This document shows positions 25,235 to 27,503 of a DNA stretch of 27,503 nt, one piece after another. Location of the stretch: positions 1 through 27,503 of the IMG/VR virus record IMGVR_UViG_3300037485_000774. One strand, written 5' to 3'. The notes below the pieces were generated by a model. The model worked only from the letters and a program-made list of their open reading frames with translations, was not told the DNA's origin and did no database searches. Position 1 is the first letter of the stretch; each line of letters opens with the position of its first letter. Both the position numbers and the translations under genes were made by a program. This DNA is from a virus.

Positions 25235-27198
25235 TATGTGATCTCCGTAACTCGCATACTACCAGTTGGACTTGTTTCCCAAATAGCATCAATGGCACCA
25301 GTGTAAATTGGGATGGGTAATTCCAAAATTTGTCCTGGTGAAAGTTTATAGGAAAAACTTGTCGTACTTGCTGTCGCACCAAGTTTTACATACACACTCT
25401 TATCAGTGTCATTGACCATGATTGCCATGCGCCGATTGGCATTGCTTGCTAATATGCTTGTGCTCACCGCAGCTGAAACAACACTTGTTACAGCACTTGT
25501 TGAATAGTTCTTTATTGCAACATCCGGCAACGTAAGAACATCGACATCGCCTATGTTATTTGTTCCAGCAGGCAACGCGGTAGAGATAGTAACTGCACCT
25601 GTGTTACATGCCGTAACTTTACCATTAAGGGTGGAAAGTGTTGATTCAGTAGCAGCACCAGTAGGTAAGCTAATAGTTCCTGAGACGTTTGTAATGTTCC
25701 ACGTGCCGCTTTGAGTTGCGGCAACGGTACCATCGACTGTGATAGATCCAGCGTTATCCGATATTGGAATTGCCGAGGTAAACGGATTTGCTTGAGAGGC
25801 TAATGTCACGTTTGGCAATGTAAGAACGTCTACATCACCAATATTATTTGCACCTGCTGGCAATGCAGCCGAAATAGTAACCGCGCCGGTATTACACGCG
25901 GTGACTTTGCCGTTCAAGGTAGACAAAGTTGTTTCTGTCGCAGCACCAGTAGGCAATGAAACAGTGCCAGTAATGTTGTTGAGATTCCACGTTCCAGACT
26001 GGCTAACCGGTATAGCTGTTTGGTTACTTGCTATAGCTACTGGCAAGCTGTTTGCCATCGTGTTCTGACCAACAATACCTGTAATATCGCCAATCGCAGT
26101 AATGAGGGAACCAGACGGATTAACTTTTACGTTGTAGTACGTTCCACCACCAGTGCTTGAGCGTCCTGCAATAACAGCACGAGTAAGGTTAGCTTGGCTG
26201 TAATCTGTAAGAGTTTCTGTAATTGGATTGTAATCTGATGTAGTTCCAGCCGCCCAACATGCTGTGTAAATCGATAAATTTGTGGCTCCACCACCTGATT
26301 TAACGCACTCAAGTTTCATTCCAAGATTAGGAGTTTGAATTGACGGTGCAAGTTGTGAGTTAGGTATGCGAATGGTGTGAAATGTTACCCATTTTGCGTC
26401 AGGACTAAACACTTCAAATATAAATGATGCTGAGCCAAGCCAAGCAAATCGAATACGATAAAGATTTGAATACGCAAGATTGATTGCTTCTGGTGTGCCA
26501 GCACGAGTAAAGATTGAGCCAACAGAACCATCAAGCGGATCGCCATTCCAACTTGTTCGCGCTATTCTTGTATCACTAGTCCCACTACGAAGCGTTACGC
26601 CAAATGACGTACCTTCGTATCCAATGAAAGCGCCATTATCAGTATCGTAAATACCAATGCGTTGATATGAGTTTGCAATTCCTGTTGTAAATGCCGCAGT
26701 AAAAAAAGCGTATTCTTCGTGCGCTGGTCTGTAATTACATTTGTAAATTGTTTCTCCACGTGAAGCACCGTTTGTATTAGTTCCAGTGCTGTATTGTGCG
26801 TGTCCTGCTGTAATGGTTGCTGAACCAGTGGTACTATGAGTGTTGTTAATAAGATTAGTATCAAACGAGTCAAAGAAACTTAGTTCAATCTCATTGTTTC
26901 GTCGGCCTCCAACGCTTACGCCAAGGATGTCGGAGTTAGTTGTAATGTTGAAATACAAGCCGCCAGCGATTGCAGCGTTAATACTTTGTAGCGTGTTTTC
27001 GGTGGCAAAGTCTTTTCCTTCCAAAGCCGACAGTGTTGTTTCCGTAGCAAAGTCTGGAACGGTAAGGTCCTCTGCGCCAGCACCGCCGTAGTCTACCGCG
27101 ACTACCTGTACCTGTTCGCCACCTTTGTCGATGGTACGAACAGGGATATCAGGGTTTACACTAGTAGGACTGTTGGATACATCAACGTTGTCAGCCAC
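25234..27198 (-). CDS. Tail fibre protein with duplicated beta modules
   Basis: Encodes 654 residues from a GTG start at 27198, with GAGGC about 8 nt upstream. The N-terminus (NPDIPVRTIDKGGEQVQVVA) leads into a first pair of ATETTLSALEGK and ATENTLQSINAA motifs. The central part (about residues 90-320) is a beta-sandwich-like region typical of fibre or lectin domains. Residues about 399-560 carry two copies of a 66-residue module with ATETTLSTLNGK, TACNTGAVTIS, NNIGDVDVLTLP. The C-terminus is a smaller beta domain (VYVKLGATASTTSFSYKLSP). The protein is Thr/Asn/Gly/Ala-rich and cysteine-poor, as trimeric fibres are. It sits directly upstream of the collar-domain gene. Confidence 0.82.
   Translation of the reverse strand: MADNVDVSNSPTSVNPDIPVRTIDKGGEQVQVVAVDYGGAGAEDLTVPDFATETTLSALEGKDFATENTLQSINAAIAGGLYFNITTNSDILGVSVGGRRNNEIELSFFDSFDTNLINNTHSTTGSATITAGHAQYSTGTNTNGASRGETIYKCNYRPAHEEYAFFTAAFTTGIANSYQRIGIYDTDNGAFIGYEGTSFGVTLRSGTSDTRIARTSWNGDPLDGSVGSIFTRAGTPEAINLAYSNLYRIRFAWLGSASFIFEVFSPDAKWVTFHTIRIPNSQLAPSIQTPNLGMKLECVKSGGGATNLSIYTACWAAGTTSDYNPITETLTDYSQANLTRAVIAGRSSTGGGTYYNVKVNPSGSLITAIGDITGIVGQNTMANSLPVAIASNQTAIPVSQSGTWNLNNITGTVSLPTGAATETTLSTLNGKVTACNTGAVTISAALPAGANNIGDVDVLTLPNVTLASQANPFTSAIPISDNAGSITVDGTVAATQSGTWNITNVSGTISLPTGAATESTLSTLNGKVTACNTGAVTISTALPAGTNNIGDVDVLTLPDVAIKNYSTSAVTSVVSAAVSTSILASNANRRMAIMVNDTDKSVYVKLGATASTTSFSYKLSPGQILELPIPIYTGAIDAIWETSPTGSMRVTEIT
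25519..25716 (-). repeat. Second copy of 66-residue tail-fibre module
   Basis: This 198-bp segment encodes a 66-residue module that is the C-terminal copy of a tandem pair within the tail fibre gene. It matches the copy at 25807-26004 at 56 of 66 residues. Nucleotide identity is visibly lower, because synonymous positions differ widely. Confidence 0.8.
25807..26004 (-). repeat. First copy of 66-residue tail-fibre module
   Basis: The N-terminal copy of the module, 90 bp (30 residues) apart from the second copy on the gene. Shared blocks are SGTWN, SLPTGAATE, TLSTLNGKVTACNTGAVTIS, ALPAG and NNIGDVDVLTLP. Shorter relatives of the ATETTL..L.GK motif appear again near the fibre's N-terminus (27000-27056). 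Confidence 0.8.
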
Positions 27199-27200
27199 AA

Positions 27201-27503
27201 CTATGCCTCGTCATCAATGTTATTAAGTTCAATGGATGGATTACCTAACTCATCCATCGTCACCTTACCAACTCGCTTACTTGGCTTTGGGATGATGTTG
27301 TTGATTACTACTGGTTGAGATTCTGACTTTGCTGGAACTTGCATAGTTTGCATTGCCATGCGAACACGCTCAAGCTCTTGCTCATTGTTAAGCCGTCTCT
27401 CTTCCATTAGCTTTTCTGACTCAGCCAATCGTACTCGCATGTTGTCCAATTCAAGTTTTTGAATCTCAAGAATTTGAGACATGCGGTTAGTCTCTTGCTG
27501 AAT
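27201..27503 (-). CDS. Coiled-coil protein, possibly continuing beyond the window
   Basis: The frame from ATG 27482 gives 93 residues: a coiled-coil N-terminal half (ILEIQKLELDNMRVRLAESE, RRLNNEQELERVRMAMQTMQ) and a C-terminal half with QPVVINNIIPKPSKRVGKVT and an acidic end. The same frame stays open to the window edge (IQQETNR upstream), and no strong Shine-Dalgarno precedes ATG 27482 (only AAGAG 10 nt away). This protein may therefore start outside the window, perhaps as the C-terminus of a larger protein such as a portal. The stop lies 2 nt before the tail fibre GTG. Confidence 0.6.
   Translation of the reverse strand: MQQETNRMSQILEIQKLELDNMRVRLAESEKLMEERRLNNEQELERVRMAMQTMQVPAKSESQPVVINNIIPKPSKRVGKVTMDELGNPSIELNNIDDEA

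Overview
The window is part of a tailed double-stranded DNA phage genome, most likely a short-tailed (podovirus-like) phage of a Gram-negative bacterium. The evidence is dense gene packing with 1-4 nt junctions, a scaffold / major capsid / tail adaptor / tail nozzle / virion lysozyme series on one strand, a lysis cassette with a small holin, and exported proteins with Gram-negative type signal peptides and a lipobox. No terminase, portal, polymerase or integrase is visible. Both ends cut through open frames, so those genes may lie outside the window.

Layout. (1) 2-3181, + strand: small early-type genes. These include two proteins resembling widespread phage proteins of unknown function, a 27-residue membrane peptide, a secreted protein, a lipoprotein, a membrane protein, an ERF-family single-strand annealing protein and a ribbon-helix-helix candidate. 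(2) 3188-3260: tRNA-Asn(GTT). (3) 3268-4249, - strand: a putative replication module. It has a MerR/excisionase-type helix-turn-helix protein followed by a winged-helix initiator candidate. The initiator gene contains five palindromic 15-bp iterons carrying ten GATC sites, and three A+T-rich 13-mers. This looks like the phage lambda O/ori arrangement, and terminators bracket the initiator gene. (4) 4303-8020, + strand: nucleic-acid metabolism. It holds an SSB-like protein with an acidic DDLIPF tail, three PD-(D/E)XK-like nuclease candidates, a GIY-YIG nuclease and conserved phage unknowns, joined by short overlaps. (5) 8017-27503, - strand: late genes. In transcription order these are a coiled-coil protein, tail fibre, tail-collar protein, two small proteins, scaffold, major capsid, three small head or decoration proteins, a LamG-like protein, an AT-hook protein, tail adaptor, two ejection-type proteins, tail nozzle, two more internal-virion candidates, a lytic transglycosylase, a second fibre, its assembly chaperone, and the lysis cassette (DUF5675 protein, membrane coiled-coil protein, cysteine-rich secreted protein, holin).

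The + and - gene sets converge at 8017-8020, where the two stop codons share bases. They diverge at 4250-4302 between the replication module and the SSB-like gene. No gene-free stretch exceeds 300 bases; the longest, 3182-3441, holds the tRNA and a - strand terminator. Functions are assigned from motif recognition alone; no database search was run.
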